A stretch of 64,000 nt of DNA from Bdellovibrionia bacterium (GCA_030427805.1 JAUICP010000002.1:310001-374000); one strand, 5' to 3'; counted from the first letter of the stretch, positions 1 to 9,611 are shown. The notes: generated by a model not told the origin, from the letters alone. Numbers and translations: made by a program.

Positions 1-525
1 AGTTACTTTTTACTCACAATTTTTATTCTGTTGTTTACACTAACTGAATACAATAGATCGACTCGATTCTACCCAAATAAAGATGCAATAGAAATTCCTG
101 ATCCAATTATTAAAGTGTCTCGGTTTTTCCGAATCGCAAATCCATGGAGAATGTTTCCGGACACTAAAAAACTAAGTGATGGTTGGCTCATTGTTGAGGG
201 ACTAACACAGTCAGGTCGAGTCGTAGATGTTTTGACCTCAAGGGACGTGTCGGAATCCATGCCTACTAACTTCACAAGCGCCTATGGTGGCTTTAGATGG
301 AGAAGGTACCTAAGAATGATTTTGCTTACTAAATGGGGAAGAAGCCAAGACATTCTTTTGAAAAATTTAGGGAGGTATCACTGCCAGAAGTGGAATGAAG
401 AAAATACCAAGGATAAAATATCTGAAATCAAATACATTTTGATGAAAATTGAGTCCTACCCACCTGGTGGTAGCCCCCCTCCCCCAGTCCGGGAAGAGGT
501 CAGTCAGTTAGCCTGCAAGGACTAA
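1..525 (+). CDS. HTTM-domain membrane protein, C-terminal part
   Basis: The frame is open to the left edge, so this is the 3' part of a larger gene; a TTG at 31 is not needed as a start. The visible part begins with a hydrophobic stretch, then a soluble tail with the spacing PWRMFP, DGWLIVEGL, RVVDVLTSRD and FRWRRYLRMIL. That pattern is typical of the end of HTTM proteins (horizontally transferred transmembrane domain, related to vitamin K-dependent gamma-carboxylase). These are multi-pass membrane proteins, mostly of unknown substrate. The tail ends in a proline-rich stretch (PPGGSPPPPV). It converges on the HD gene with an 11-base gap. The family call rests on the C-terminal pattern only. 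Confidence 0.6.
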   Translation, partial: SYFLLTIFILLFTLTEYNRSTRFYPNKDAIEIPDPIIKVSRFFRIANPWRMFPDTKKLSDGWLIVEGLTQSGRVVDVLTSRDVSESMPTNFTSAYGGFRWRRYLRMILLTKWGRSQDILLKNLGRYHCQKWNEENTKDKISEIKYILMKIESYPPGGSPPPPVREEVSQLACKD

Positions 526-535
526 TTCGATTTAA

Positions 536-1090
536 CTAAGCTGATTCTTTTTTTAGCTTCCATGGAAAATCAGATAGGTATCTCTTAAGAATTGGCAAAA
601 ACTCTTCAAGTGGCTTTTCTTTATAATTTGGATCAAAAGATGATTGGTCCCAGAACCCAAACTTCTTTGCCGTATCAAACCAAGACTCATTTTCGTGCCT
701 TAAATACTCCTTATCGTCCTTACCGACCATTGAGTAGTAATATTGTCCCTGAAAATCCTGGTGGTATTTGAGAATATTGTAATTATCGAAGGAGATGAAC
801 GGTTTTAAAACCTCCGCGATTATAGCCCCATGATTCGCTGTTGTCATAACTTTACCCACATCATGCAGCAATGCACACATCACCAGTTCTTCGTCTGAAG
901 CGTCCTCTAATGCCCTCGTGGCCATCTGTAATGAATGTCTGTACTGGTTTATAGCGAAACCATGATCGTAATTCTCTAATTTTTGCAGAAATTGTATCAT
1001 TCTTAGAGGCATATCAGATTGATACTCTGATACCTCCTTATATATCTTTTCCCAATCAGATGGCTTTGCTTCCGTCATTTTTTTAAACAT
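536..1090 (-). CDS. HD-domain phosphohydrolase or oxygenase-like protein
   Basis: A 184-residue soluble protein with an HD signature. YRHSLQMA supplies the first His, ALLHDVGKV the HD pair, NHGA a further His and LKYHQDFQG a fourth, all expected to bind one or two metals. The compact layout resembles the MIOX/PhnZ branch of HD proteins, whose members are diiron oxygenases, as well as ordinary HD phosphohydrolases, so the reaction cannot be assigned. It follows the GMC/cytochrome operon on the same strand with a 55-base gap and may be co-transcribed with it. No strong ribosome site is visible before the ATG; a second ATG four codons in is possible. Confidence 0.7.
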   Translation of the reverse strand: MFKKMTEAKPSDWEKIYKEVSEYQSDMPLRMIQFLQKLENYDHGFAINQYRHSLQMATRALEDASDEELVMCALLHDVGKVMTTANHGAIIAEVLKPFISFDNYNILKYHQDFQGQYYYSMVGKDDKEYLRHENESWFDTAKKFGFWDQSSFDPNYKEKPLEEFLPILKRYLSDFPWKLKKESA

Positions 1091-1145
1091 ACTAATCTAT
1101 CGACATTCATCTAAAGAGACTAAAGGGATAAGGAATCTCTGGTCA

Positions 1146-1484
1146 TCATTGAGAGAAGATATAATCTATAATTTGCTTTCTGACCTTCTCATCTGGTTCT
1201 CCCGAATAGGGCATTCTTCCTCCAGGAATTACACTTTGAGGCGCTTCTATATACTTATCCATATTAGACCTTGTCCATCGAATACTACTTCTTTTCATTG
1301 CACTAGAATAACGAAATCCGACTTGTTTCCCAGCTTGCTTACCTTTAATTTTGTATAGACTAGGTCCTAAGCCATGAACGCCTTTTTCGAGACTGTGACA
1401 TGAGGCACATTGGATAAATTGATTCTCTTTAGCTAAACCAACTATTGAAAAAAGCAAAAAAAACGAAGCTATTAAATACTTCAA
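1146..1484 (-). CDS. Class I cytochrome c, dehydrogenase subunit
   Basis: A 112-residue exported monohaem cytochrome. It has an N-terminal signal peptide (about residues 1 to 18, ending VGLAKE), a CASCH haem-binding motif near residue 26 and a likely axial Met in GGRMPYSG. It probably accepts electrons from the flavoprotein encoded just upstream and passes them to the respiratory chain in the periplasm. The start is a TTG that overlaps the TGA of the flavoprotein gene as TTGA, with GGAG upstream, which suggests translational coupling. The gene order small subunit, flavoprotein, cytochrome matches gluconate 2-dehydrogenase-like complexes; the substrate here is unknown. Confidence 0.85.
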   Translation of the reverse strand: MKYLIASFFLLFSIVGLAKENQFIQCASCHSLEKGVHGLGPSLYKIKGKQAGKQVGFRYSSAMKRSSIRWTRSNMDKYIEAPQSVIPGGRMPYSGEPDEKVRKQIIDYIFSQ

Positions 1485-3244
1485 ATCAAAGCTCCGGGTT
1501 TTTTTAAATATTTCTCCTTTACACCTTTGGCAACATAGTAACTTAAAGCTCCTAAAGGAAGAGTCGGATTGTAGCCAGTATTTTGCGGAAAAGCGCTGGC
1601 CCCAAGAATAAATAAATTCGGGTGATCCCAGCTTTGACAGTATTTATTAACTACGCTATCTGCAGGCGAAGTTCCCATAATAGCCCCCCCCGTATTGTGG
1701 GTTGATTGATATGGGACTATGTTGTAGTTATTCGAAAGTTTCTTTGGTCCAGCTGTATGCGTCGGGTTCATTTCTTTAATTATCTTTTTAAGACGAATCT
1801 GCAAAAACTCCATCATATTCCGATCATTATCAGTAAAATTAAAGGTCATGCGCAATAACTTTTGACCAAAGACGTTCTTATAGGTTGGATCCAAACTTAA
1901 GTAATTTAATCGCGATGGATAATTTGATCCATGAATTATTAAAAGCGTATTTCTATTATACCACTTTTGGACCGCTTTCTTCCATTCAGTCCCATATTTT
2001 GGTGTTCCCGGCGGAACTGGATGGGAAGATATGGGCCGGGCCCCCATAGATAGATTTGCTATAAAACCACCACCCAGAAAACTTAATTGGCTATGATCGA
2101 AGTTTTCGCTATTAAAGTTATCGACAACAGAACCGAGTGCACCAGCTCCCATGAAAGTGTTTAACTCTTTCTTTTCAAAAAAGAGCCTCGCTCCCGCCAT
2201 AACTTGATAGCAGTAATTTTTTCCAACGAGTCCATCGCCAGTCTTGGGATCATATGCAGCTCCAATTCCAGAATTGAGTAAGAGGTGAACATTGTTGAGT
2301 GTCCATGCGCACAAGAACACAGTTTCAGCTGGCTGAAAATATTCCTCACCTGACTGCATATTGGTATAGTAAACCCCTTCAATTCTATTACTTCCCTTGC
2401 CCTTTTTCAATCGAGTCACCCAGGAGTGAGTTTTCAATTCGAAATCCTTATCGCTTAGTGGCCTTTTTAGCACAGTGATATTTGGACTCGCCTTTGCATT
2501 AGATTCACATGCAAACAACTCGCAATGACCACAATATTGACACTGACCAAACACATCGCCATATTGATTTTTATATGGTTTCGAACAATTTGCTGCTGGC
2601 AGTGGGTAAGGATTATATCCCAGTGAACGACTTGCTTTATTAAATAGATCATTCGATAGGCTTGATTCCAATGGGGGAAGTGGGTAGTCTTTCGATCGAG
2701 GCGCTTCGAATGGATTACCTCCAGGCTGTATATTACCCTTTATATTCCCCGCTTTTCCGGACACACCACAGAGCTGCTCAAATTCTGAATAATGTGTTTC
2801 TAATTCACTATAAGTCTGAGGCCAATCTCGAAGGTCCATATCGCTGGGAATTCGTTTTTTTCCATAGCGATTTGAAATTACGCTTCTCAGCTCATGGTCC
2901 GCATGAGTATTTCTAAAACTCATCCCGTTCCAATGTAGGCCAGCTCCACCAAGGCCTTCTCCAGGCAGGAAGGAGCCTAAGTTCCTCATAGGCAGCGCTC
3001 TTTCATTTGACTTATTTCTAAAGGTAATAGTCTCACGAGCCAGGTTCTGCTGCAGCTCCCTTCTTTGTTGGAATTTGAGTTCATCTCTAACAAACGGAAT
3101 AACAAAATCTTTTTCAGGAACGCGCATTGCTCCCCGCTCCAAACCTACAACTTTCAGGCCTTTTCCCGATAGTTCTTGAGCTATTAGACCGCCAGTCCAT
3201 CCCATTCCCACAATGACAACGTCAACCTTCTTAAGTTTTTTCAT
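1481..3244 (-). CDS. GMC-family dehydrogenase flavoprotein (gluconate 2-dehydrogenase-like large subunit)
   Basis: A 587-residue FAD enzyme. VDVVIVGMGWTGGLIAQEL near residue 8 is the dinucleotide-binding fold and EGLGGAGLHWNGM is the second FAD contact. The C-terminal block has STHNTGGAIMGT and GASAFPQNTGYNPTLPLGA, with the His/Asn active-site pattern of GMC oxidoreductases. A cysteine cluster (CQYCGHCELFACES, about residues 237 to 250) is typical of gluconate 2-dehydrogenase-like large subunits. It should oxidise a sugar or alcohol in the periplasm, carried out by the Tat-exported small subunit. It lies 7 bases after the small-subunit gene and overlaps the cytochrome gene by 4 bases. Confidence 0.85.
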   Translation of the reverse strand: MKKLKKVDVVIVGMGWTGGLIAQELSGKGLKVVGLERGAMRVPEKDFVIPFVRDELKFQQRRELQQNLARETITFRNKSNERALPMRNLGSFLPGEGLGGAGLHWNGMSFRNTHADHELRSVISNRYGKKRIPSDMDLRDWPQTYSELETHYSEFEQLCGVSGKAGNIKGNIQPGGNPFEAPRSKDYPLPPLESSLSNDLFNKASRSLGYNPYPLPAANCSKPYKNQYGDVFGQCQYCGHCELFACESNAKASPNITVLKRPLSDKDFELKTHSWVTRLKKGKGSNRIEGVYYTNMQSGEEYFQPAETVFLCAWTLNNVHLLLNSGIGAAYDPKTGDGLVGKNYCYQVMAGARLFFEKKELNTFMGAGALGSVVDNFNSENFDHSQLSFLGGGFIANLSMGARPISSHPVPPGTPKYGTEWKKAVQKWYNRNTLLIIHGSNYPSRLNYLSLDPTYKNVFGQKLLRMTFNFTDNDRNMMEFLQIRLKKIIKEMNPTHTAGPKKLSNNYNIVPYQSTHNTGGAIMGTSPADSVVNKYCQSWDHPNLFILGASAFPQNTGYNPTLPLGALSYYVAKGVKEKYLKKPGALI

Positions 3245-3251
3245 GCTGTTC

Positions 3252-3953
3252 TCAATCTATATCTTCGATACTGTAAACAGGAGCCGAGTACTTTTTACCT
3301 TTAAACTTTTTAATTGCCTGCGAGTAAAGAGCAAGGACACCAGGATAACCAATCATTTTCCAAGAGACCTTATTTTTGTTTCCAAAATACACTGGGTCCG
3401 CAAAGAACCCCTCTTTGGTGTTTTGCAAAATTAACTTCGAAAAATCCATCAGCAGTTCACTATTTTTTAAAAGACGATTTGAGTGGACTCGGTCAACAAC
3501 TCTTTGCTGGTTTTTGACACCGATCATGTCAAAAGGCAGTTTATATTTTCTTTGACAGTACTCGTTGATCTGGTGAATTGACTTTCTATATATTTCACTC
3601 GGTGTAAAGGGTTTTTGGTAACCCTGTGAAGGACTTCCATTATAAAACGGACCTTGTAAATAGGTTCGCGATGCAACCCCAAAACTTCCCGATAGCTGCC
3701 TATCAATGAAATTGGCCACACCACAGCTGGATGCTGATGGGCTAAACTCATCTGCTGGTATAAGAATATCTACATAAGATTTTATAAATGCAACCTCTTC
3801 GGCCGTAAAGAAGACAAAGCCCATTTCAACGGATTCAGCCGCTGGCTTTTCTTCAGAAAATGAACTTCTTGGACTCAACAAAATTGAGGTTAACCCCGTT
3901 AGCCCAATTAATTTAAAAAGCTCTCTCCGATTAAAAAAAGATTTTAGGTCCAC
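3252..3953 (-). CDS. Gluconate 2-dehydrogenase subunit 3 family protein (Tat-exported)
   Basis: A 233-residue small subunit. I place the start at the GTG at 3953, because GGGGAG sits 4 bases before it and it gives a compact leader, MDLKSFFNRRELFKLIGLTG. That leader is a twin-arginine signal (RRELFK) followed by a hydrophobic stretch. A TTG at 3974 is the longer alternative. The mature part has the usual subunit-3 features (F-x-x-E-E-x-A-F near the start, LIPADEFSPSASSCGVANFID). The small subunit normally carries the folded FAD subunit through the Tat pore. First gene of the three-gene dehydrogenase operon. Confidence 0.8.
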   Translation of the reverse strand: MDLKSFFNRRELFKLIGLTGLTSILLSPRSSFSEEKPAAESVEMGFVFFTAEEVAFIKSYVDILIPADEFSPSASSCGVANFIDRQLSGSFGVASRTYLQGPFYNGSPSQGYQKPFTPSEIYRKSIHQINEYCQRKYKLPFDMIGVKNQQRVVDRVHSNRLLKNSELLMDFSKLILQNTKEGFFADPVYFGNKNKVSWKMIGYPGVLALYSQAIKKFKGKKYSAPVYSIEDID

Positions 3954-4053
3954 AAAACTCCCCTTCAAATACAATAGTAATTGAAGGGAGTATTGAAGTA
4001 TAGTACTGGCAAATTGCCCTACTTAAGACTTGATCTATTTTTCCTGAGGAATA

Positions 4054-5085
4054 CTAGAGGCGAAATAGGTAGCTATTGTAACCGAGATATCCTGTGGCCT
4101 GTTTTTCAGAAAGCTCGCAACCTGCTTCAGTAAACATTGAAATCCATTCTTCATCACCTAAAATGCGTCCGTTACCAATCAAATGATGTATAAGGATATT
4201 AGAATGCGCGTAGAGCCAGAGTGTTTCTGTGAATCGACTCTTATCTTCAAGTGTTGGGAGCGGTTGCTCAAGCACGAGAACGTAGCTTCCTTTAAACGAA
4301 CTTCTAAGAGCTTGTAACCACTGGACCATCTTCTCAGCTCCGGCAGCCATAAACTCGTGAAAATGAAGAGAAAAGAATAGAGACGCTCCAGACTCTTTAG
4401 GAATTTGAACACTCCATTTGTCCAGGTCGAAAAGGTCAGAATGAAGCCAGGAAACGTTCCCTGAAGATCCTTGCTCCAACCTAGTCCTCTCCATATTGAT
4501 AGTTTCCAGGTTTCTATCTAGTCCAAATATAGAGAGGTGTGAATAGTCTCTTACCAATGGTTCAATCAAACCTGAGTTTGTTCCTACCTCTATCAAATTT
4601 TGAGGTCTTACCTTTTCAATGGCAGATCGAATACTCGGATAAAAATTTCCCGACAGCTTAAAAAGGGCATCTTCAGCAAATTTTCCTTCTCTATGTAGAT
4701 TTTCACCATAGATAGTCTCACCAGTCATCATTCCGGATAAATTACCCCAAACAGGACCATAGCATCCTACTCTTACATCAAAAAAATTTACGGTCGGCCG
4801 CTCAGAATCGTTATCTCTACGATATCGATCAAAAACTTCCTTCCCAAATTTTGATATTTTGAATCTTCCATTTTCTTCATCTGTGATCTCTTCTACCGCC
4901 GAAATATAGCTCAATAAAACACCCAAAACTTTTTCGTTTAAGTTTAATCTTTGAGCAAGGTCGCCTGCTGATAGTGGACCGTTGACGTAAAGCTCACCAA
5001 AAACCTCAACCTGATTAAGATGAAACAATACTTGTGCAGCGACATAATCAGTTGCTCTCCGGTGAAACCATTCTTGAGGCGTCAT
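4054..5085 (-). CDS. Class I SAM-dependent methyltransferase, O-methyltransferase type
   Basis: A 343-residue protein. Residues 1 to 90 form a winged-helix dimerisation domain like that of plant-type and antibiotic O-methyltransferases (ATDYVAAQVLFHLN, GPLSAGDLAQRLNLNEKVL). The SAM domain follows, with motif I at LIEVGTNSGLIEPL, an acidic post-motif FGLDRN and LHSDLFDLD. It likely methylates a hydroxyl on a small aromatic or polyketide-like molecule. ATG at 5085 has AAGGA 7 bases upstream; GTG at 5091 would be too close to it. It begins 29 bases after the halogenase-like gene, so the two are probably one transcript and could act on the same product. Confidence 0.75.
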   Translation of the reverse strand: MTPQEWFHRRATDYVAAQVLFHLNQVEVFGELYVNGPLSAGDLAQRLNLNEKVLGVLLSYISAVEEITDEENGRFKISKFGKEVFDRYRRDNDSERPTVNFFDVRVGCYGPVWGNLSGMMTGETIYGENLHREGKFAEDALFKLSGNFYPSIRSAIEKVRPQNLIEVGTNSGLIEPLVRDYSHLSIFGLDRNLETINMERTRLEQGSSGNVSWLHSDLFDLDKWSVQIPKESGASLFFSLHFHEFMAAGAEKMVQWLQALRSSFKGSYVLVLEQPLPTLEDKSRFTETLWLYAHSNILIHHLIGNGRILGDEEWISMFTEAGCELSEKQATGYLGYNSYLFRL

Positions 5086-5114
5086 AAACACATCCTTTTC
5101 AACACTCTTTCGAC

Positions 5115-6809
5115 TTAAGCAACATTTTTAGAAATATAGGCTGAACCATTTTTATGTCGACTTTTCTGTTCTTCGAACATCGCTTTTAACGTCTGTCGTT
5201 CGTTCCAACAAGGTATGAAGCTTCTAGAAAATACATCAATATCAAAATCAATGCCTTCAATTATACACATCCTATTGATCGCATTTACGCAAAACGCCCT
5301 GTATGTCTCTCGATCAACCTCTTTTTCTACATCTAAGTCCCTTTCCTTATAAGTCTTAGACGCAATTGATTCTCGCTCTTCCCAAAAATGAGGATCGTGG
5401 TATTGCCCTTTATTATTCGCATAATACAGGCCTCTCTCATCCAGAAATTTCACAAGTTCATTTGAAAGACTAACTAATTGAGTAGACAATCCCGCTTTGA
5501 GGTTTTCCTCTATTGACATCTCTAATGAACAAGAACACCCGTCTTTATGGTCGTCAGCAATATCCTTAAGAATTTTTAAGTCCGTAATACAGTTCGGGAG
5601 CTGCTTGTTAAAGTATCCCGATAAACCTGCTCCAAAGAAATTAGGCCATACATCAAATGAACCATACAGGTCATAATTACTAAGATTTCTAAAATGAACT
5701 TCATAGAGAGTTTTCATGTAGAGATTAAAATGTTTTTCCTGACTATCCAAGAGTTTGGAATCTTTTTTAATATCAGAACGTATCATTTCTTCAATGAGAC
5801 GATTGTTCTCTGAATAAATTCGACTCGTGCCTGACCCCATGACATCCACAAAAATTCCCGACATACCAGTTAAATACCATTTATCTTTGGCCGAAAAAAA
5901 CTGCTTCGAGCACCGAGGTAACTTATGCATACTCTGAAAATCAAGAATTTCAGAATTCTCACCCAATAGCTCATCAATGCACTTGTGGGATCTCAAAAAT
6001 TCTTCAAACTGCTCCTGATTCCTGATCTTAAAATTAGTAGAATCAACGCTACCCTCTATACCAATACTAACAGTGTCATCCGTTACAGGTATAAGCCACA
6101 TCCAGTATCCCCGGTACATGAAATGATTCGTTGAATTATAGCGGCTCGTATAATTAACCCGCCTTCTCCAATCGTCATCCCCCATATTATCTATCCAATT
6201 GCAGCCCTTGATTCTGGACCAATATGAGAAGGAGTTGTTACGCTCTTCTCGTTCCACCAAATTTAAAGTTTTTGCTAATGGCGACATTCTTCCTGCAGCA
6301 TCGACAAGATATTTGCATTGAATTGTCCCGATACTAGTTTCAACTAAGTGCCCATTCTCACCGTCAATTGTGATTTTATCACCACCCGATAACACCTTTA
6401 CGCCTAATCGAACGTCTACACCCAGTTCCCTATTCGACTGAATCATATATTCATCAAAAACTTTTCTATCTAGGTTTCTCGCTGGTATTGAATGGTAAGC
6501 GGAACGACCGAACTCAGACATTTCCGAAATACTGAGATTTTTTTCTTCTGAATCAAAGAACATCCTAAGCCCGTGCTTAGTGATAAAATTCTTCTCAATA
6601 AAGGGTCCTAGCCCAAGGACTCTAGTCATATAGTCTTCCCAGGCCTCGACTGTTGATTCCCCAACCCATCTATCAAACTCAGTTTTCCGTTCAATGTTCA
6701 GAATACTAAGATCCGGAAAAGTTAGCTTTAACTGCCTTGCCAAGCAACTTCCACTTTGACTAGCACCTATGATTAAAATATCTGTCTTGAGGTTTTGATC
6801 CTCTCCCAT
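5115..6809 (-). CDS. Flavin-dependent halogenase-like FAD enzyme
   Basis: A 564-residue flavoprotein. It has an N-terminal FAD fold (ILIIGASQSGSCLARQL), then WVGEST and FITKHGLRMFF, where the Lys is placed like the catalytic lysine of flavin-dependent halogenases. The motif WMWLIP fits the WxWxIP signature that blocks monooxygenation in tryptophan and phenol halogenases. The last 170 or so residues are an extension I do not recognise, with CSCS and a charged helical end. Start ATG 6809 is chosen because AAGGAG precedes it by 7 bases. Such enzymes chlorinate or brominate with reduced flavin supplied by a reductase, which is not seen here. Related non-halogenating FAD oxidoreductases cannot be excluded. 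Confidence 0.7.
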   Translation of the reverse strand: MGEDQNLKTDILIIGASQSGSCLARQLKLTFPDLSILNIERKTEFDRWVGESTVEAWEDYMTRVLGLGPFIEKNFITKHGLRMFFDSEEKNLSISEMSEFGRSAYHSIPARNLDRKVFDEYMIQSNRELGVDVRLGVKVLSGGDKITIDGENGHLVETSIGTIQCKYLVDAAGRMSPLAKTLNLVEREERNNSFSYWSRIKGCNWIDNMGDDDWRRRVNYTSRYNSTNHFMYRGYWMWLIPVTDDTVSIGIEGSVDSTNFKIRNQEQFEEFLRSHKCIDELLGENSEILDFQSMHKLPRCSKQFFSAKDKWYLTGMSGIFVDVMGSGTSRIYSENNRLIEEMIRSDIKKDSKLLDSQEKHFNLYMKTLYEVHFRNLSNYDLYGSFDVWPNFFGAGLSGYFNKQLPNCITDLKILKDIADDHKDGCSCSLEMSIEENLKAGLSTQLVSLSNELVKFLDERGLYYANNKGQYHDPHFWEERESIASKTYKERDLDVEKEVDRETYRAFCVNAINRMCIIEGIDFDIDVFSRSFIPCWNERQTLKAMFEEQKSRHKNGSAYISKNVA

Positions 6810-6931
6810 TAGATAGCTCCTTAAAAAAACGTTCCGCAACTAGCTTAAAGTATTATCGGATTCATGATTCTAGGAGCTGAGTAAAAAGGGGTAAATTCTC
6901 ATTTTGATAACTCTAGAGTCTCAATAGAATT

Positions 6932-7825
6932 TTATTGTTTCTTAATTCGTATCAAATAGACCGATGAAAGAACTAGTAAAGAGGAGAAAATATGGCCCAA
7001 AGCTATCTTCTCATCCGCAACCAAATATCCCAATATCATGGCAATAGGAGTGCTAGCGTATAGGTACAATAGCCCCTCTGAACTACCTGACAACTTCATT
7101 ATCCAAAGGTGAGCAATCTGCCCAAAGAATCCATGGAATACCACCAAAAAAACCAGTGCCAGCCAAGCATTTAAAGAAATACGAGATAAAACATTCATGT
7201 CTTCACCAAGGAAAAGAGAAATTGAAAACAAAAATATGCCACTAAAGACAAGTTCAAATCCTAAGACGTAAAACGGAGACTCTGACCCTTCTTTCGTAAT
7301 CAAAGAACCAGTCGTTGAACTAATCGCTCCGATTACTGCAATGATCAAGGCCCATATCGGTAAAGAAAATTCAGCCGTAGGGATCGAAATATAGGAAATG
7401 CCCACAATTCCAACAAAGAGCCCCCCAACTTGAGCTCGACTGGGGTATTTTTTACCCACGATAAACTTAATTAAAAATGACCACAAAGGAATCGATGCGA
7501 CCACGACTGCAAGTAAACTTGACGAGAGTGGGATCACCGCAAAGGAGAAGCAAACGAAGGGAATTGATCTTCTTAGAAGTGATACTATGACAATTCTAAA
7601 TTTGTCTTTGAAGGAAAACCGCGCCTCTTCTACAAAGAATAAAAAAAAGAGGACTAGTATTCCGGCCGAAATTCCACGAATGCCATTTAAAAAAAAGGGG
7701 GGAATCTCGGTTACAGCAATTTTAAGTGCGAGAAAAGTACTTCCGGCCAAAACCGAAATCAAACAAAAGACATAGGCTTCAGTAAGAGTAAAGCCCTTCT
7801 TCAAAGCTGAGTTTCCGCTCCCCAC
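6932..7825 (-). CDS. EamA/DMT-superfamily transporter
   Basis: A 297-residue inner-membrane protein with about ten hydrophobic helices in two EamA repeats (first repeat from YVFCLISVLAGSTFLALKI, second from LIIAVIGAISSTTGSLI). Drug/metabolite exporters of this type move amino acids or small metabolites out of the cell. Its GTG start at 7825 lies inside the 3' end of the dehydrogenase gene (25-base overlap), so the two are probably co-translated; a TTG at 7804 overlapping that gene's TGA is an alternative start. Placed between an amino-acid dehydrogenase and a halogenase-like enzyme, it is a candidate exporter for the local pathway. Confidence 0.8.
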   Translation of the reverse strand: MGSGNSALKKGFTLTEAYVFCLISVLAGSTFLALKIAVTEIPPFFLNGIRGISAGILVLFFLFFVEEARFSFKDKFRIVIVSLLRRSIPFVCFSFAVIPLSSSLLAVVVASIPLWSFLIKFIVGKKYPSRAQVGGLFVGIVGISYISIPTAEFSLPIWALIIAVIGAISSTTGSLITKEGSESPFYVLGFELVFSGIFLFSISLFLGEDMNVLSRISLNAWLALVFLVVFHGFFGQIAHLWIMKLSGSSEGLLYLYASTPIAMILGYLVADEKIALGHIFSSLLVLSSVYLIRIKKQ

Positions 7826-8928
7826 TGGAAATCAAATTCACTGGCAATACGTGGAAGGTAGATTTGATTTAATGCATTCCTGATACTTACTTTATCATGT
7901 TTTGATATCTCCAAACAGGCCTGTGTCGATTTAAAAATACCCTCTCTAATATCTTTCCAAAGTTTTTCTCCATCTAATTGGTTACCAGAGCCCATTTGAC
8001 TACAAACCATCGCTGCACTTGAACTACTCGCAATTATGTCAGGAACTACGACTACTGACCTCTCAAAGAGTTGATCCCTAGCATCCAACTTCAATCCAAA
8101 ATTTGATCCTTCAACAATATAGTTCGCCTTAATATTTTTTGCGACCTGTCCATCGACAGTATTAGAGCCCGCCGCCAAAACTAAGACATCACAATCCGTG
8201 GAGAGAAGGTATTGACTTGACTCAATGTCACTACCCTCAAAACATTCAACATCGATTTTTCCGTTTTGAACCCCTTTTTCGACGCCTTCCCTCTTCAAAC
8301 CACTTCCATTTATAACGCAATTCTCAATATCACTCATGCCTACAACGGTGGCTCCACTTTCCAGAAACCTGAAAAAAGCCCCTCTGCCTACAGCCCCAGC
8401 ACCTTGAATAGCTACTCTTACTCCTTTAAGGTCTTCTCTGCCTAACGCAGCTAGAGTCGCATACATTACACCTAAAGCAGTCATATTTGGTAGGTACCCA
8501 TTTAATCCGTTTAGGAACTCTGGCAAGTCACTATTCGGAAACTTCTTCTGCACAGGAGTCAGCTGCCTAGATCCCAATCCCTTGTAAATCAATGCAATTC
8601 TATCGTTTGTCGCACCTAGATCTTTTCCTATCACTATTGAATTATCTAGAATCCCACGAGCACTTTGTCCAAACCGATACAGAATATCTTCAATATCCAG
8701 ACCTCCTGCATTAGCAATGACTCCTCCCTTTGAACCACCAATTGGCAGGCCATGAATAAACAGCTTCTTAGTCATTGTCTGAGCTAGCTCTTGCACCTCT
8801 TCTTGCCTGAGATCGTTCAATATACGACAACCGCCAAACGAAAGCCCGTTGCGAAAGGAGTCAACAACGATATATCCTAACAGCACTCCATCACTTTTGA
8901 TTTCTAATACTTTTTGCTTCTCGTACAC
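7801..8928 (-). CDS. Glu/Leu/Phe/Val dehydrogenase family protein
   Basis: A 375-residue NAD(P)-dependent amino-acid dehydrogenase. The N-terminal substrate domain carries LPIGGSKGGVIAN with the catalytic-type Lys and IGKDLGATND. The C-terminal Rossmann domain has VAIQGAGAVGRGAF near residue 185 and IVEGSNFG/IIASSSSAA near the end. Family members interconvert an amino acid and its 2-oxo acid with ammonia; glutamate or a branched-chain amino acid are both possible here. The start is GTG with GGGG upstream. It overlaps the exporter gene by 25 bases. Its neighbourhood (halogenase, methyltransferase) suggests a role in a dedicated pathway rather than central nitrogen metabolism. Confidence 0.8.
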   Translation of the reverse strand: MYEKQKVLEIKSDGVLLGYIVVDSFRNGLSFGGCRILNDLRQEEVQELAQTMTKKLFIHGLPIGGSKGGVIANAGGLDIEDILYRFGQSARGILDNSIVIGKDLGATNDRIALIYKGLGSRQLTPVQKKFPNSDLPEFLNGLNGYLPNMTALGVMYATLAALGREDLKGVRVAIQGAGAVGRGAFFRFLESGATVVGMSDIENCVINGSGLKREGVEKGVQNGKIDVECFEGSDIESSQYLLSTDCDVLVLAAGSNTVDGQVAKNIKANYIVEGSNFGLKLDARDQLFERSVVVVPDIIASSSSAAMVCSQMGSGNQLDGEKLWKDIREGIFKSTQACLEISKHDKVSIRNALNQIYLPRIASEFDFQWGAETQL

Positions 8929-9032
8929 CTACTACCCCTTTTGAAGGCTAACCAACAAATCCATAGGGCCTTCTACTCAAAAGGACCCGCTATTGATAAA
9001 AAAATGTCTACTCTTTGCTTCACTCATTAGAA

Positions 9033-9566
9033 CTACTTTTTGTTTTTAGCCTGAGATTCGATATAAGATCTTATTCGTTGTTCAAGCGGTAACAAAAATG
9101 CAAAGTAACTTGAGCTCTCAAAATCAGGGCTGTAAACGACTTTCTCGTGCTCGATGTCGGAAAACGACTGAACCGTAAAGCTACTGCCTAAATCAAAATC
9201 TGTCGCTATAGATATGAGGTGAAAGTGTTCATCCCCCGAACTCTCACTATAGTAGGGACAGTAGAAACTAGTCGCGAAATGCTTTTCACCAAAAAAGCCA
9301 TTAATCATGTTAAATTGATCCACGAGCCAAACAGGACTATTTACAAAATTTAGGGTTCTTTCACAGTCTCGGAGAACTTTAATTAGCTTTCTAACTCCCA
9401 CTGAATTAATATGCCCCACTCTTTCAAATGAGGTCGTAATGATATGGTCTTCACCCTTATCAAGACTCTCAATTGACTTTTTGAATTCCGCATTGAAAGT
9501 CTCAGCAGGAGGAATTTCAGTCAAATCACCAACGAAATAGAGAATATCATTTTCAATAGTAAACAT
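9033..9566 (-). CDS. STAS-like small protein
   Basis: A 177-residue cytosolic protein without a strong database-style signature that I can name. Residues 1 to 100 look like a STAS (anti-sigma factor antagonist) fold: a short beta start (FTIENDILYFVGDLT), a strand DHIITTSFERVGHINSVGVRKLIKVLRD with Ser before Val-Gly as in the phosphorylatable loop, then a strand NFVNSPVWLVDQF. The C-terminal half has no known domain. It sits 45 bases after a second STAS-like gene. If the reading is right, the Ser in HINSVG would be the site a kinase of the RsbW or Hanks type acts on. The call is from pattern only. Confidence 0.45.
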   Translation of the reverse strand: MFTIENDILYFVGDLTEIPPAETFNAEFKKSIESLDKGEDHIITTSFERVGHINSVGVRKLIKVLRDCERTLNFVNSPVWLVDQFNMINGFFGEKHFATSFYCPYYSESSGDEHFHLISIATDFDLGSSFTVQSFSDIEHEKVVYSPDFESSSYFAFLLPLEQRIRSYIESQAKNKK

Positions 9567-9611
9567 ATCAACTCACATTCAGCACATTCAATTTACACCA
9601 AAGTAATTCTA

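Noticed and set aside
6910-6919. Palindrome ACTCTAGAGT between the exporter and halogenase-like genes
   Set aside because: Ten bases with no second copy and no promoter-like placement; likely chance in AT-rich sequence.
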